A stretch of DNA of 64,000 bases from contig DAZE01000016.1 in the NCBI GenBank assembly GCA_002507175.1, positions 1 through 64,000 on the forward strand, in the 5' to 3' direction. The DNA comes from Euryarchaeota archaeon UBA558. Its GTDB lineage: Archaea > Thermoplasmatota > Poseidoniia > Poseidoniales > Thalassarchaeaceae. The notes below the pieces were generated by a model. That model saw only the letters and a list, made by a program, of their open reading frames with translations. It ran no database searches and had not been told where the DNA came from. This document shows, piece after piece, positions 53,736 to 62,318 of the stretch (positions within the stretch are counted from its first letter, which is position 1; each line of letters begins with the position of its first letter). Position numbers and translations under genes: made by a program.

Positions 53736-55501
53736 CATTCAAACACGTCTAGTGCCATCCTTGGTGGGACAATATCGGCAGCCTCAAACATCTCCTGATG
53801 CGTGTGTATCGGATTACCCTTCGATGTTGCCTTCGCTCTGGCGGATATCAATGCCCACGCATTCTTTCTCCCGATGCCGGGTATGGACGCCAGTTGATTC
53901 TCCGTGACCCTGGCAGGGTCTAATCCCACCTCTATCGCAGTGACGCTTCGCGATCCATGTCCGGTTATCATCACGTTGGATTTCGTCTCCAATGGAATCT
54001 GGTACTGCACCCCGACTAGAATTGGATAGGCCCCTATCTGTCGGCCGAATGTGACGCCGGGAGATCCATGACATGACTTGTCTCTGTACTTTGAGTTCAT
54101 GACGTGCTTTGGCTTCCTTATGCGGTCTCCGAAGGACTCCCACCACACATCTTTGAGTATCGTCCCGATGGGTAGGATCGACTGCAACATCGGAGTATCT
54201 ATCTCGGATCTGACTTCGCTCTTAAATCGCCTAAATTCCTCCCTTGGGACTTCCTGAAAACCACTCCCTTCGACTTGTCTGATGTTTATTCTTCTCAGCA
54301 TCAGGCCCAAGTTCTTGATTTGATTCAGCAACTGCATGTTTAGCCTGTAGGTTTCTTCGGATTCCCCATTGAGGCCAGCGATGAAGTTCAAGCCGGGCAG
54401 CAACTTGGGCATACCCCTCTCTCCTCGGTCTCTTCCGGCATCATTGACGTGCTTCACAGCTTGAATGAGTTGTTTCGAATCGCAGTTGAGCCAATTCTCT
54501 TGGTGCACCCTAGAATCTGCGGACTCCAAACCGAAAGAAAGCACGGCTCCATCGGAGAGGGTATCTACCATTGTTTCCGTTATGACACTGGCCTCATCGA
54601 GGTTCTCTGAAATTATCGAGGGATTGGCGTTGTCAACATGAAGAATCTCGATTCTTTCGTCTTCTCTGATGCCATAGAGAACATCAGAAATGGGCTGGGG
54701 GTTGGGCACGGGATACTCTAATTCCACCACTCCTTCGGCCTTGTATGTGTATACGTCGGTTGCACCGCCTATGCGGACATTTCTCACACCAGAATCGGCT
54801 GCTAGTCGGATCTCTTCGATAACATCCCTTTCATCCCTCCAAACAGGCACTCCTTTCTTCGGTTCAATGCAGAATTTGCACCCCCTCTTGTATCGAACAC
54901 ATCCTTGGTATAATTCCACCTCGTAGACCAGAGGGCCGGGTTGACCTGCCTCAGTGAAAAGGTCCGGGTGATCAGAAACCGCTTTACTGGAAGCGCCTAT
55001 TGATGCCCACTTCTTCCATTGATCGGGGGTTCTTCGCTTATGTTTCCAAGTGCCGGTTCTCAGGAAATGGTCCAGTGTGGCGTCGGTGTCTTGGACTGCC
55101 ATGAACAAATTTCTCTTGAGTGGCATCCATCCTGATTGACGCCATGATCTTACTGCCCATCCCCCTATCAACAGTGGACAGTCATTGGGCATTTCTCGTA
55201 TTATCTGATTTGTCTCCCTTTGACTGATTGGGGTGCCCCTCACATATTTGCCCGGCACTATTGCTCCAGCCAGGATTACCACTCCTTCTACAGCCTCTTC
55301 CCATGATTGCAAGTCTGGCTGGGTTTTCTTCATTGTGCGCCGTTCTATTCTCCACTCATCTATCGTCATGTACGTGTATTCCAAATTTCTGGACTCTAGA
55401 ACCGCACAGATGTACCTTATGTGAAAACCGACATAGTTCGGAACCCCAAAAGCTGCTGGTTCGTCTTCATAGCCATCAATGACAAGCCAACGCCCTCCCA
55501 T
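53714..55501 (-). CDS. Radical SAM protein with C-terminal helix-hairpin-helix
   Basis: Protein of 595 residues. The N-terminal 190 residues resemble a cobalamin-binding-like Rossmann region (WLVIDGYEDEPAAFGVPNY). The cluster motif has the unusual spacing C201-x6-C208-x2-C211 (CVRYKRGCKFCIEP), known for an archaeal radical SAM family with a CPR-type insertion. GGATDVYTY follows as the SAM strand. The last 70 residues carry a helix-hairpin-helix (LASIPGIGRKNAWALI), implying contact with nucleic acid. ATG at 55501 is chosen; a TTG at 55543 overlaps the Csl4-RRM stop. Target unknown; an RNA modification role is plausible from the Csl4 neighbour. Confidence 0.8.
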   Translation of the reverse strand: MGGRWLVIDGYEDEPAAFGVPNYVGFHIRYICAVLESRNLEYTYMTIDEWRIERRTMKKTQPDLQSWEEAVEGVVILAGAIVPGKYVRGTPISQRETNQIIREMPNDCPLLIGGWAVRSWRQSGWMPLKRNLFMAVQDTDATLDHFLRTGTWKHKRRTPDQWKKWASIGASSKAVSDHPDLFTEAGQPGPLVYEVELYQGCVRYKRGCKFCIEPKKGVPVWRDERDVIEEIRLAADSGVRNVRIGGATDVYTYKAEGVVELEYPVPNPQPISDVLYGIREDERIEILHVDNANPSIISENLDEASVITETMVDTLSDGAVLSFGLESADSRVHQENWLNCDSKQLIQAVKHVNDAGRDRGERGMPKLLPGLNFIAGLNGESEETYRLNMQLLNQIKNLGLMLRRINIRQVEGSGFQEVPREEFRRFKSEVRSEIDTPMLQSILPIGTILKDVWWESFGDRIRKPKHVMNSKYRDKSCHGSPGVTFGRQIGAYPILVGVQYQIPLETKSNVMITGHGSRSVTAIEVGLDPARVTENQLASIPGIGRKNAWALISARAKATSKGNPIHTHQEMFEAADIVPPRMALDVFECHSTGSQ

Positions 55502-55539
55502 GGGAATGCCACGAGGGGTATGCGCTTGATGGTTCGCAG

Positions 55540-56772
55540 TCAACGCCGGTTCCTTCGGCCCTTGTTGCTGTCTCTTTGGCTAGCCTCGACCACGATCTTT
55601 CTTCCTTCTAATTCTGAGCCGTTGAGGGCTTTTATTGCAGCTTCTCCGGCTGACTTCGGAGAAATTGTCACGAAGGCGAAGCCCCTAGGATTTCCTGTTT
55701 CTCTATCGATTGGCATGTGGAAGTCTACTACTTCGCCGTGCTCAGAGAAGGTCTCTCTCAACAGATCCTCATTAACTTCTCTCGAAAGCCTTCCAACAAA
55801 CAGTCTCAATGGGGCATTTGCCTCAGCCTCCTTCCTCATGGATATCAGCAATTTCCTCTCTGCTGCTAATTTGTCTTCATCTGCCTCGCCTTGTTTCACC
55901 AAGTCCAAGCATGAGCTGCATCTAATCGGCTTGCCTGCTGTTGGTTTGAACGGAACCTTTGTGTCAGTGCCGCACAATGTGCACTTAGCCTCATGCATCT
56001 CCCTCCTTGGGCGATCCCTTCCCTGGCTGGGTCTTGATCGAAGCGCTTCTTTCGGGATTTCATGGGACCAACCTCTCCTGTGATCCGCCACGGGGGAAAG
56101 ATAGGGCCTTGCCCCATCGTGTCCAAGCATATTCTCTGCTTCCTTGGACCATCTTGTTCCTTCTCGGTTTAGCAGAGATGGCTCCAATCCATTCAGGTTG
56201 TTGAAATCCGAGGAAAGCACTCTGTACCCAGTATAATCACATCGGCTACAGCTGACATTGAAATCTGGAACAGCGTCATCGGCCAGAAGTGGGGCTCCAC
56301 AGGCAGTGCAAAGAGCGTGAAGCACACCAAGTGAAGCATCTTCCTTGGTGGTGGCACGAACCATGGGTTCCGTCGAAGTCACCCTAGCCCTGATAATGTC
56401 CCTTCTCCTCATTGCGTCGCCTGCCGAGGGCATGAACCGATCACAAAGCTCCGTCACAGTAATATCTGCAAACAACTGCAGGGCGGATAGCGATTTTTCC
56501 TGCATTCCCTCCTTTTCAACGCTGATAATTCTAATTATAGCCACCTTTGGTTGAAGATTGTGGACTTCACCGATTATATCATCGCCGATCTGAAGGGTAT
56601 TGACCCCAGGGGTGTGATCAGCGATGTCCCAAAGTCCATCGTTCTCAACTAGAACGCCTGACTTCAGTGCGATGATTCCATCTTTGGTGACGGAAAGCCC
56701 ATTTCCGATCTCGGATGACGGGTCTAAGTTCGTCAGTGTCCCAGGTGTCACGAACAAACCACTCACGGCCAT
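55540..56772 (-). CDS. csl4: Exosome subunit Csl4 fused to a CxxC domain and an RRM
   Basis: Protein of 410 residues. Archaeal Csl4 core: N-terminal domain starting SGLFVTPGTLTNLDP, S1 domain (about 65-145), and zinc ribbon C155, C158, C175, C178 (CTACGAPL, CSRCDYTGYR). After a basic linker comes a second four-Cys unit, C264, C267, C285, C288 (CTLCGTDTKVPFKPT, RCSSCL). A complete RRM ends the protein (about 323-398) with RNP2 LFVGRL and RNP1 RGFAFVTI. Csl4 normally caps the RNA exosome and recruits substrates; the extra RRM would add RNA binding. RRMs are rare in archaea. The start at MAVSGLF avoids a 32-base overlap with the methylase gene. Confidence 0.9.
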   Translation of the reverse strand: MAVSGLFVTPGTLTNLDPSSEIGNGLSVTKDGIIALKSGVLVENDGLWDIADHTPGVNTLQIGDDIIGEVHNLQPKVAIIRIISVEKEGMQEKSLSALQLFADITVTELCDRFMPSAGDAMRRRDIIRARVTSTEPMVRATTKEDASLGVLHALCTACGAPLLADDAVPDFNVSCSRCDYTGYRVLSSDFNNLNGLEPSLLNREGTRWSKEAENMLGHDGARPYLSPVADHRRGWSHEIPKEALRSRPSQGRDRPRREMHEAKCTLCGTDTKVPFKPTAGKPIRCSSCLDLVKQGEADEDKLAAERKLLISMRKEAEANAPLRLFVGRLSREVNEDLLRETFSEHGEVVDFHMPIDRETGNPRGFAFVTISPKSAGEAAIKALNGSELEGRKIVVEASQRDSNKGRRNRR

Positions 56773-56818
56773 GCTGGTTCCACTATACTCCGGGCTATGA
56801 ACGGTGCGGCGCCAATAA

Positions 56819-57427
56819 CTAGGGTGGCGTGAGTCTCCAAAGGGTTGCATCAGTACTCATTCTCCTTTTTTTGTGATGAGGGTAAATAGCACCCAAATCA
56901 AAAGGCGAGGATAGTAATTTCTGAACATGCCAGCTTGACCTTAGGAACTCCGCCTCCAGATGCTTTGCACTGCTGGAATGCAAAATATAGGTGGGAAGGC
57001 ACAGACTCTTGATCGATTCAATGAAATTTGAGTCAGCACCTTGTTTTTGTTTCCCCCAAGGCGGGTTGCACAGCACAAGGTCTGCATCTATGTTCCCTAC
57101 ATCTCTGATTTTCTTGCACATCGGCACGACTTTCTCCTCAAGGCCGAGCGACTTTGCGTTCTCAAGCATAATGTCGATTGCATCAATATCGACATCCACC
57201 ATAGTCGCACTTGAGGCACCAAAAATCAGAGCGCCTAAACCTAGCACACCTGTTCCACAACCCAAATCCAACACCTTGGATCCTTGCTCTAGGTCGCCCA
57301 GCTGGGCTGTCATGAGAATCCATCTTGCCGCAAGATCGCCCGGGGTAGTATACTGTTCTAGCTCAATTTTAGGGTTATTGAAGCCATTGAGTTTGGAAAT
57401 CTCGATTGCGAGATGCTTGAGCTTCAT
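56819..57427 (-). CDS. METTL5-like RNA/DNA methyltransferase
   Basis: SAM-dependent methylase of 202 residues. The motif order fits the METTL5 / archaeal rRNA N6-adenine methylase group: IELEQYTTPGDLAARWI (motif X-like), LDLGCGTGVLGLGALIFGA (motif I), VDVDIDAID, and the catalytic NPPW in LVLCNPPWGKQKQGAD. The C-terminal DLGAIYPHHKKRR also fits. It lies upstream of csl4 with 46 bases between, a neighbourhood seen in other Euryarchaeota. Likely target is small-subunit rRNA; inferred. The Met before KLKHLAIEI is used as start. Confidence 0.85.
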   Translation of the reverse strand: MKLKHLAIEISKLNGFNNPKIELEQYTTPGDLAARWILMTAQLGDLEQGSKVLDLGCGTGVLGLGALIFGASSATMVDVDIDAIDIMLENAKSLGLEEKVVPMCKKIRDVGNIDADLVLCNPPWGKQKQGADSNFIESIKSLCLPTYILHSSSAKHLEAEFLRSSWHVQKLLSSPFDLGAIYPHHKKRRMSTDATLWRLTPP

Positions 57428-57516
57428 GTCGACCGCCGTGCCTGCCCTAAATTCATACCTTTGCAATAAATTCCATCAGTCTACTTCTTTATTTACCTAG
57501 AATCCAAGGGTGAGGC

Positions 57517-58728
57517 GTGGAATTGGTTAGTATTGTACTTCTCGTCGCGGGGTTGCTGACAGGTGGGGCCATAGGTTGGCTACTCGCCAGCCAAAAAATG
57601 GGTAAAGAGATTATCCGCTCAGAAGAACGCATGAAGGCTCAAGCCGAATCGGAATCAAAGTTGAAGGCTGAAATAGAGGCCATGGCAGTGGACATCGGCA
57701 GGAAGAATTCAGATGATTTTCTCAGACTTGCTACCGAGAGATTAGGGAATGTGCAGACATCGGCGGAGAAGGATATTGAAGCAAGAACCAAGGCTGTCGA
57801 AGATCTAATTTCCCCGATAAGGAAGCAACTTGAAGATTTAGAGAGGGCTACGAGTGAAATGGAAAAAAATCGCGAGGGGGCCTACCAGGGCTTGAAGAGA
57901 ACGGTTGAGGGTTTGCATAGAGAGACTGTCGGACTCAGGGACACGAGCGTCCAACTCTCCACGGCATTGAGGGGTTCAAATCAAGCACGGGGTAAATGGG
58001 GGCAGATGGCCCTGAAAAACATCGCGGAGTCGGCAGGGATGGTGGAACACTGCGACTTCGATGTCGAGGACACTTTGGTTTCGGGGAGAGGGGGGTCTAG
58101 GGTTGACATGATCGCTAGGATACCCGGGGGAGGCAAGATTCCTGTGGATGCGAAAGTCCCTCTGGCCTCCTATTGGGATGCATTGGAGGCCCAGGATTTT
58201 GATCTTAGGTCTGGATTGATGAAGGAACATGCCAAGGCAGTGAAGAAGCACATCGATGAGCTATGCAACAGGAATTATTCTGATCTTGTTGATGGCGCAG
58301 ACTTCACTGTTATGTTCATTCCTGCCGAGCCAATACTATCAGCAGCATTCGAGATAAATCCGAGTCTGCAAGAGTACGCTTTCAAGAACCACATCCTCAT
58401 TGCCACGCCTGTCACCTTGATCGCCTTGTTGAGGACTGTGGGGATTTACTGGCAACAACAATCATCTGTAGACAACTCCAGAGAGATTCTGGAAAGTGCG
58501 AAGGAGTTCTACGATCGCGCGGCGAAATTTGGGCAGGACCTCGGAAGGGTGGGCAATGGTTTGACTACTGCTCTGAATGCTTACAACGAGGCGGTTGGCT
58601 CCTACGGTAATGTGATTCCATCCGGAAAGAGGTTGGAAGCATTGAGGGTCGCAGATGGTTCATCCCGGAAGCTCCCTGATATTCGTGAAATAGAAAAATC
58701 TGTCCGTAATGATGTAAAAAAGGCATGA
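57517..58728 (+). CDS. rmuC: RmuC family DNA recombination protein
   Basis: Protein of 403 residues. An N-terminal membrane helix (ELVSIVLLVAGLLTGGAIGWLLA) leads to a coiled coil (about 25-130) and the RmuC catalytic-like domain: RGKWGQMALKNIAESAGM, DMIARIPGGGKIPVDAKVPLASY and FIPAEPILSAAF. RmuC is a predicted PD-(D/E)XK nuclease-like protein first linked to limiting inversion between short repeats in E. coli. GTG start. It overlaps the M23-type gene by 4 bases (ATGA). Confidence 0.93.
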   Translation: MELVSIVLLVAGLLTGGAIGWLLASQKMGKEIIRSEERMKAQAESESKLKAEIEAMAVDIGRKNSDDFLRLATERLGNVQTSAEKDIEARTKAVEDLISPIRKQLEDLERATSEMEKNREGAYQGLKRTVEGLHRETVGLRDTSVQLSTALRGSNQARGKWGQMALKNIAESAGMVEHCDFDVEDTLVSGRGGSRVDMIARIPGGGKIPVDAKVPLASYWDALEAQDFDLRSGLMKEHAKAVKKHIDELCNRNYSDLVDGADFTVMFIPAEPILSAAFEINPSLQEYAFKNHILIATPVTLIALLRTVGIYWQQQSSVDNSREILESAKEFYDRAAKFGQDLGRVGNGLTTALNAYNEAVGSYGNVIPSGKRLEALRVADGSSRKLPDIREIEKSVRNDVKKA

Positions 58729-59324
58729 GTGATCATATGTTACCAATAGAATGGGAGGCAGGGAGATTCCACAATGTCATCGACCTTCCTGAGGAGTACG
58801 AAGTACGAGATCTCACGACGGGAGTCTATCAGCCCTCAGAATTTGAATACGATATTGGCAAGTATGATGAGAATAGGCCTGGGGTTTACAATACCGACTT
58901 ATTTCAGGGAACTAGGACGCTGCACGTCGGCTTAGATATCGGTGCGCCAGTCAATACCCCATGCATGTCATTCGATCATGGTGAGATTGCTTACTTTGGT
59001 TACAATCCATCAGAAGGTGATTACGGACATGTTGTCGTCACAAAACACGAACTTCAGGGAAAGCCCCTGTGGGCGCTGTATGGCCATTTGAGTTCCAGGT
59101 CGATACTTGGGAAGCGAAAGGGCCAGAAGGTCGATCGTGGAGAGATTGTTGGCTGGATAGGGGGAAAAGAGGAAAACGGAGGATGGGAGCCCCACTTGCA
59201 TTTTCAATTGTCATGGTCCGACCCCATGACCCACGACATGCCGGGTGTCGTGGACCCAAAAGACAGGTCTGAAGCACTGGCCAGATATCCAGATCCAAGG
59301 ATAGTTCTTGGGCCGATATACTAG
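58725..59324 (+). CDS. M23/LytM-fold metalloprotein without signal peptide
   Basis: Protein of 199 residues. The M23 zinc site is visible: H67 and D71 (HVGLDIG), H121 (YGHLS), and H157/H159 (EPHLHFQ). There is no signal peptide, and archaea lack murein, so a cell-wall endopeptidase role is unlikely. From memory, cytosolic M23 domains occur in bacterial multidomain proteins with kinase and aminotransferase parts, which suggests a small-molecule or peptide substrate. It overlaps rmuC by 4 bases and the convergent isomerase by 4 bases. Confidence 0.85.
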   Translation: MSDHMLPIEWEAGRFHNVIDLPEEYEVRDLTTGVYQPSEFEYDIGKYDENRPGVYNTDLFQGTRTLHVGLDIGAPVNTPCMSFDHGEIAYFGYNPSEGDYGHVVVTKHELQGKPLWALYGHLSSRSILGKRKGQKVDRGEIVGWIGGKEENGGWEPHLHFQLSWSDPMTHDMPGVVDPKDRSEALARYPDPRIVLGPIY

Positions 59325-60352
59325 ATTTTCTCGAGATGATCTTTCAACGCGGGGATGGCTGTCATTTCAGAGGGGTCAACCCCAATCGATACCGCAAGCA
59401 CAATCGTGATCCAATCAGTGATATGAGAAAGATATAGCATCTGTTCGACAAGAGATACGCCCTCGCCCTTCAAGACCAAGCGGTCAGAGAAGTTGGCCTC
59501 GTTCTGAAACCAATCAATCCTTGCACTGGTTCTCGCCTCTTCGTAGTCTGACCTGATTAGTACCAAAGCTTGAGATTTACCAGAATCCTCTGTCCATGGG
59601 ATAATCTCATTGTGGTTCATCTCGGGAACCTCAGAACACCTTGCAAACAAGTTAGAGTTCTCATTTAGTTGACAAGAGAACCTGCTAGCAACACATCCCA
59701 TGATGCTTGGGGCCACGATTCCAATCTCAGATTTTGAGATGTGTCGAGCAGCATCCACAGCCTTGGTGCCGACCAATGGGTCCCACTCCTCTGCCGAAGA
59801 TCTCAATCTGGCAATCATCTCCTCCAATTCTTGATTGCTTGGTGCAGGCAAAAGACCCATGCACCAGAACAGAGAAAGTTGTGTGCCGAACAGATGTCCA
59901 AATGCAGATCTAGGCATCTGCCCACCCGGGACTCCTATGTGCACTGAATTTTCCGATTCCTTCAGAAGATCCTCCAATCTTCCTCCTGATGAGATTCCGA
60001 CAACGCTTCCTCCCTCCCTCAAGGCCATTTCTACGCTGGATATCGTCTCCTCAGTGTTGCCTGAGTATGAAGTCGCGATCACAAGCCACTCGGGCCCCCA
60101 CCATGATGGGAGCCCATAGTCCCTCCAATAGTGGACGGGGAGGCCTGCAGCCTTGCTTGAGATGGTCGACAAGTAAGTTCCGCCGGCCCCAGAGCCGCCC
60201 ATGCCTACGCATAGTACGCCGTGCCAATCATTTTCTTCGATCATGCCGAAGTCTCTTTGAAAGGCAGATTCGAGGTCATCGAAGAATCTTCTAGTCCAGC
60301 CAGCCATGTCGCTCTTGTCGAATTTATCAAGTAATTCTTCGTATTCACTCAT
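59321..60352 (-). CDS. Bifunctional phosphoglucose/phosphomannose isomerase
   Basis: SIS-domain sugar-phosphate isomerase of 343 residues, the archaeal PGI/PMI type. GMGGSGAGGTYL, the phosphate-binding TSYSGNTEET, and ENSNLFARCSEVPEMNHNEI with the catalytic Glu and His are diagnostic. It interconverts glucose 6-phosphate, fructose 6-phosphate and mannose 6-phosphate. It ends in a 4-base convergent overlap with the M23-type gene. The nmd3 gene overlaps its start by 4 bases. Confidence 0.93.
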   Translation of the reverse strand: MSEYEELLDKFDKSDMAGWTRRFFDDLESAFQRDFGMIEENDWHGVLCVGMGGSGAGGTYLSTISSKAAGLPVHYWRDYGLPSWWGPEWLVIATSYSGNTEETISSVEMALREGGSVVGISSGGRLEDLLKESENSVHIGVPGGQMPRSAFGHLFGTQLSLFWCMGLLPAPSNQELEEMIARLRSSAEEWDPLVGTKAVDAARHISKSEIGIVAPSIMGCVASRFSCQLNENSNLFARCSEVPEMNHNEIIPWTEDSGKSQALVLIRSDYEEARTSARIDWFQNEANFSDRLVLKGEGVSLVEQMLYLSHITDWITIVLAVSIGVDPSEMTAIPALKDHLEKI

Positions 60353-61404
60353 TTGAAATCACCTTTGTTCAATGCGTAGGGTATTGCTGTCCATGTATGA
60401 TCAATTAGGCCAATCGTCAATGTTTCTTCTCCACCATAGTCAAAGGGCAACGCCACGGTATTCAATTTCCACTCATCTGGAATCATTACCTCGGCTGCTG
60501 ATCCATCCTTGTCTAGGATTTGAACCTCGATCTGATCATTCGCGGAACAAATAACCGAGGATTTTTGCATATCTCTCCACGTTCTCCCTGTGCGTTGATT
60601 ATTCTTCATGGATCCAAGGATTGGGCCATCTTTTTGCCAACCCACGACCACCCAATTCTCCTCGCGATGCCTCATTACATCCCCGATTGAAAAGGCAGGC
60701 TTCCTGTAAGATAATGTCAGCCTGGTAACCTCTGCGCCGTCCTTCACCCCTATGACCGTGGACGTTTCTTTTGATGTTCCACCAAAGCGGTTTATCAGTT
60801 TCCTGGACCACATTCTGGCCATTGATTTTGAGCCCAACTGAAGATCCCATCCTCCCTGTACCGGGCCTTCCTTGGTGACAAAAAACATTGGATCGTCAAC
60901 AGTATCCAGTATCATTTCATCTAAGGTTGCTCTGATTGATGACAGCTCCTGACTATCTAGTCTCCTTCCCGTAGAGCGAATTTGAAATTCTGCCTCGAAA
61001 TAAGCCCCATCTTTTCTGGAGCATGTCTGACACACAACATCGCTTGTCTGCAATAGGGTTTCATGGGAGTCCTGGAATGCCAGTCCGTGCAAATTTGCAG
61101 TCACTTGGATTTGGATCCTAGAGGACCTGTCATCTATTATTTCGACTGATAGTCCCACGTCAACGTCTTCTGCATCCTCGATGACAACTAGATTTTCTTT
61201 CACCCTCTGTTCTGCTATCGAAAGTTCATCTCCATCGCTCCAACCCTTCCCCATTTGATACAGCCTGCATTTGGAGCAACGAGATTGTTGTAGCCTATCA
61301 GGGATCATGGAAAGCTCTGTCCTGCTTCTCAAGCAAGCCTCGCAAATGCGGCCCTTGAAGATTGGAGGGGGGGCGGCGCAGACTATGCAGAATTCCTGTG
61401 TCAT
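60349..61404 (-). CDS. nmd3: Archaeal Nmd3 homolog
   Basis: Protein of 351 residues of the NMD3 family, a large-subunit assembly/export adaptor in eukaryotes; in archaea probably a ribosome-binding factor. The N-terminal zinc-binding CxxC pairs are present (FCIVCA, CEACLRSR, CSKCRLYQ). The family core reads VCQTCSRKDGAYFEAEFQIR and DVMRHREENWVVVG. The C-terminus ends with an OB/SH3-like beta region. GTG at 61407 is an alternative start. It lies 12 bases after the CcmD-like gene on the same strand, so it may share the ccm transcript. Confidence 0.9.
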   Translation of the reverse strand: MTQEFCIVCAAPPPIFKGRICEACLRSRTELSMIPDRLQQSRCSKCRLYQMGKGWSDGDELSIAEQRVKENLVVIEDAEDVDVGLSVEIIDDRSSRIQIQVTANLHGLAFQDSHETLLQTSDVVCQTCSRKDGAYFEAEFQIRSTGRRLDSQELSSIRATLDEMILDTVDDPMFFVTKEGPVQGGWDLQLGSKSMARMWSRKLINRFGGTSKETSTVIGVKDGAEVTRLTLSYRKPAFSIGDVMRHREENWVVVGWQKDGPILGSMKNNQRTGRTWRDMQKSSVICSANDQIEVQILDKDGSAAEVMIPDEWKLNTVALPFDYGGEETLTIGLIDHTWTAIPYALNKGDFK

Positions 61405-61416
61405 CACAACCCACCG

Positions 61417-61563
61417 TCAGTTGGGAGGGGGTGTTTGGACTTCAATGGTGCTGGCCACTGCCTTTTCGAGAGAGCGGTGTCTGGAAATTAACCATCTGCC
61501 ATAAACAAAGAGTGATCCGATCATGATAGAGTAGGCCAAAGCCAAATGATAAATGCCTGACAT
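61417..61563 (-). CDS. ccmD: CcmD-like small membrane protein
   Basis: Protein of 48 residues: one membrane helix (YHLALAYSIMIGSLFVYGRWL) then a basic segment (ISRHRSLEKA). This is the size and topology of CcmD, the partner of CcmC. It starts inside the ccmC stop (TGATG), so translation is coupled. Assigned from position and topology, because CcmD sequences are poorly conserved. Confidence 0.75.
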   Translation of the reverse strand: MSGIYHLALAYSIMIGSLFVYGRWLISRHRSLEKAVASTIEVQTPPPN

Positions 61564-62306
61564 CAACCAACCTCCTCGGCCAGATCTAACTTTTTGAGTT
61601 CCCTCTCTAGGTCGGCCTCTTTGGCGTACAAATGATTGGAGAGCATGACGAAGCCGACGAACAGAAACGTCATAGATATGAACCCAGATAGTAGGATAGT
61701 TCGAATTACTGGGTCCAAGCCGGAACTTTCCGATTCGACTATCACGATCCCTGGGTGCCTCTTCTGATAGAGGGTAGTAGCTACAGCGGTAATTGGGACC
61801 AACATGAATCCAAAGAGTCCTACTGAAGCGATCGTATCTCTTGTTGCGTCGTCATCAAACTGAGACCTCCTTGCCATCACAATGAATAGGGCGACGGCCG
61901 TAAGCATGGCGAATGTGTTCAATCTGAGATCGGCCCAATCCCACGGAACCCCCCATTCCGCCATGCCCCAAATTGGGCCGGACGTTATCACTCCAAAACC
62001 AAAAAGAAGGCCTAGATCTGAGCCTGTCTGTACCAGCCTCCATGAGGGCTCAGACCGGCGCAGGTACCACCCCAAAGATCCGATAAACAACACGATGAAA
62101 GCAAGGAAGGAAGTCCATGCAAAGGGAACATGGAGGAATATGATTCGATATGCTTCGGGGGCCCTCCACTGACTGGGGTTAACGTCTGGAGCCAAAAAAA
62201 TGCCTAAAACAGCTGATATGATTACCCCGATCGAGCCCATCACTATACAGGCGATTGCCATGGATCTCGGATGCCTCATGAGTGGCTCCAAGAGATCATC
62301 ATGCAT
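61563..62306 (-). CDS. ccmC: Cytochrome c maturation protein CcmC (heme handling)
   Basis: Membrane protein of 247 residues with six helices. The tryptophan-rich heme-binding segment reads WGMAEWGVPWDWADLRL, matching the CcmC WGxxWxWDxRLT motif. Conserved His occur in FLHVPFAW (before it) and KRHPG (after it). CcmC presents heme to CcmE. It lies between the CcmA-CcmB fusion and the CcmD-like gene. CcmE and CcmF are not in the window. Confidence 0.93.
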   Translation of the reverse strand: MHDDLLEPLMRHPRSMAIACIVMGSIGVIISAVLGIFLAPDVNPSQWRAPEAYRIIFLHVPFAWTSFLAFIVLFIGSLGWYLRRSEPSWRLVQTGSDLGLLFGFGVITSGPIWGMAEWGVPWDWADLRLNTFAMLTAVALFIVMARRSQFDDDATRDTIASVGLFGFMLVPITAVATTLYQKRHPGIVIVESESSGLDPVIRTILLSGFISMTFLFVGFVMLSNHLYAKEADLERELKKLDLAEEVG

Positions 62307-62318
62307 GAATCAATGCAT

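Noticed and set aside
58725..59324. M23-type gene as a sign of bacterial contamination or chimaeric assembly
   Set aside because: It overlaps rmuC and a typical archaeal PGI/PMI gene by 4 bases each and is followed by archaeal nmd3, so it is native to the contig.
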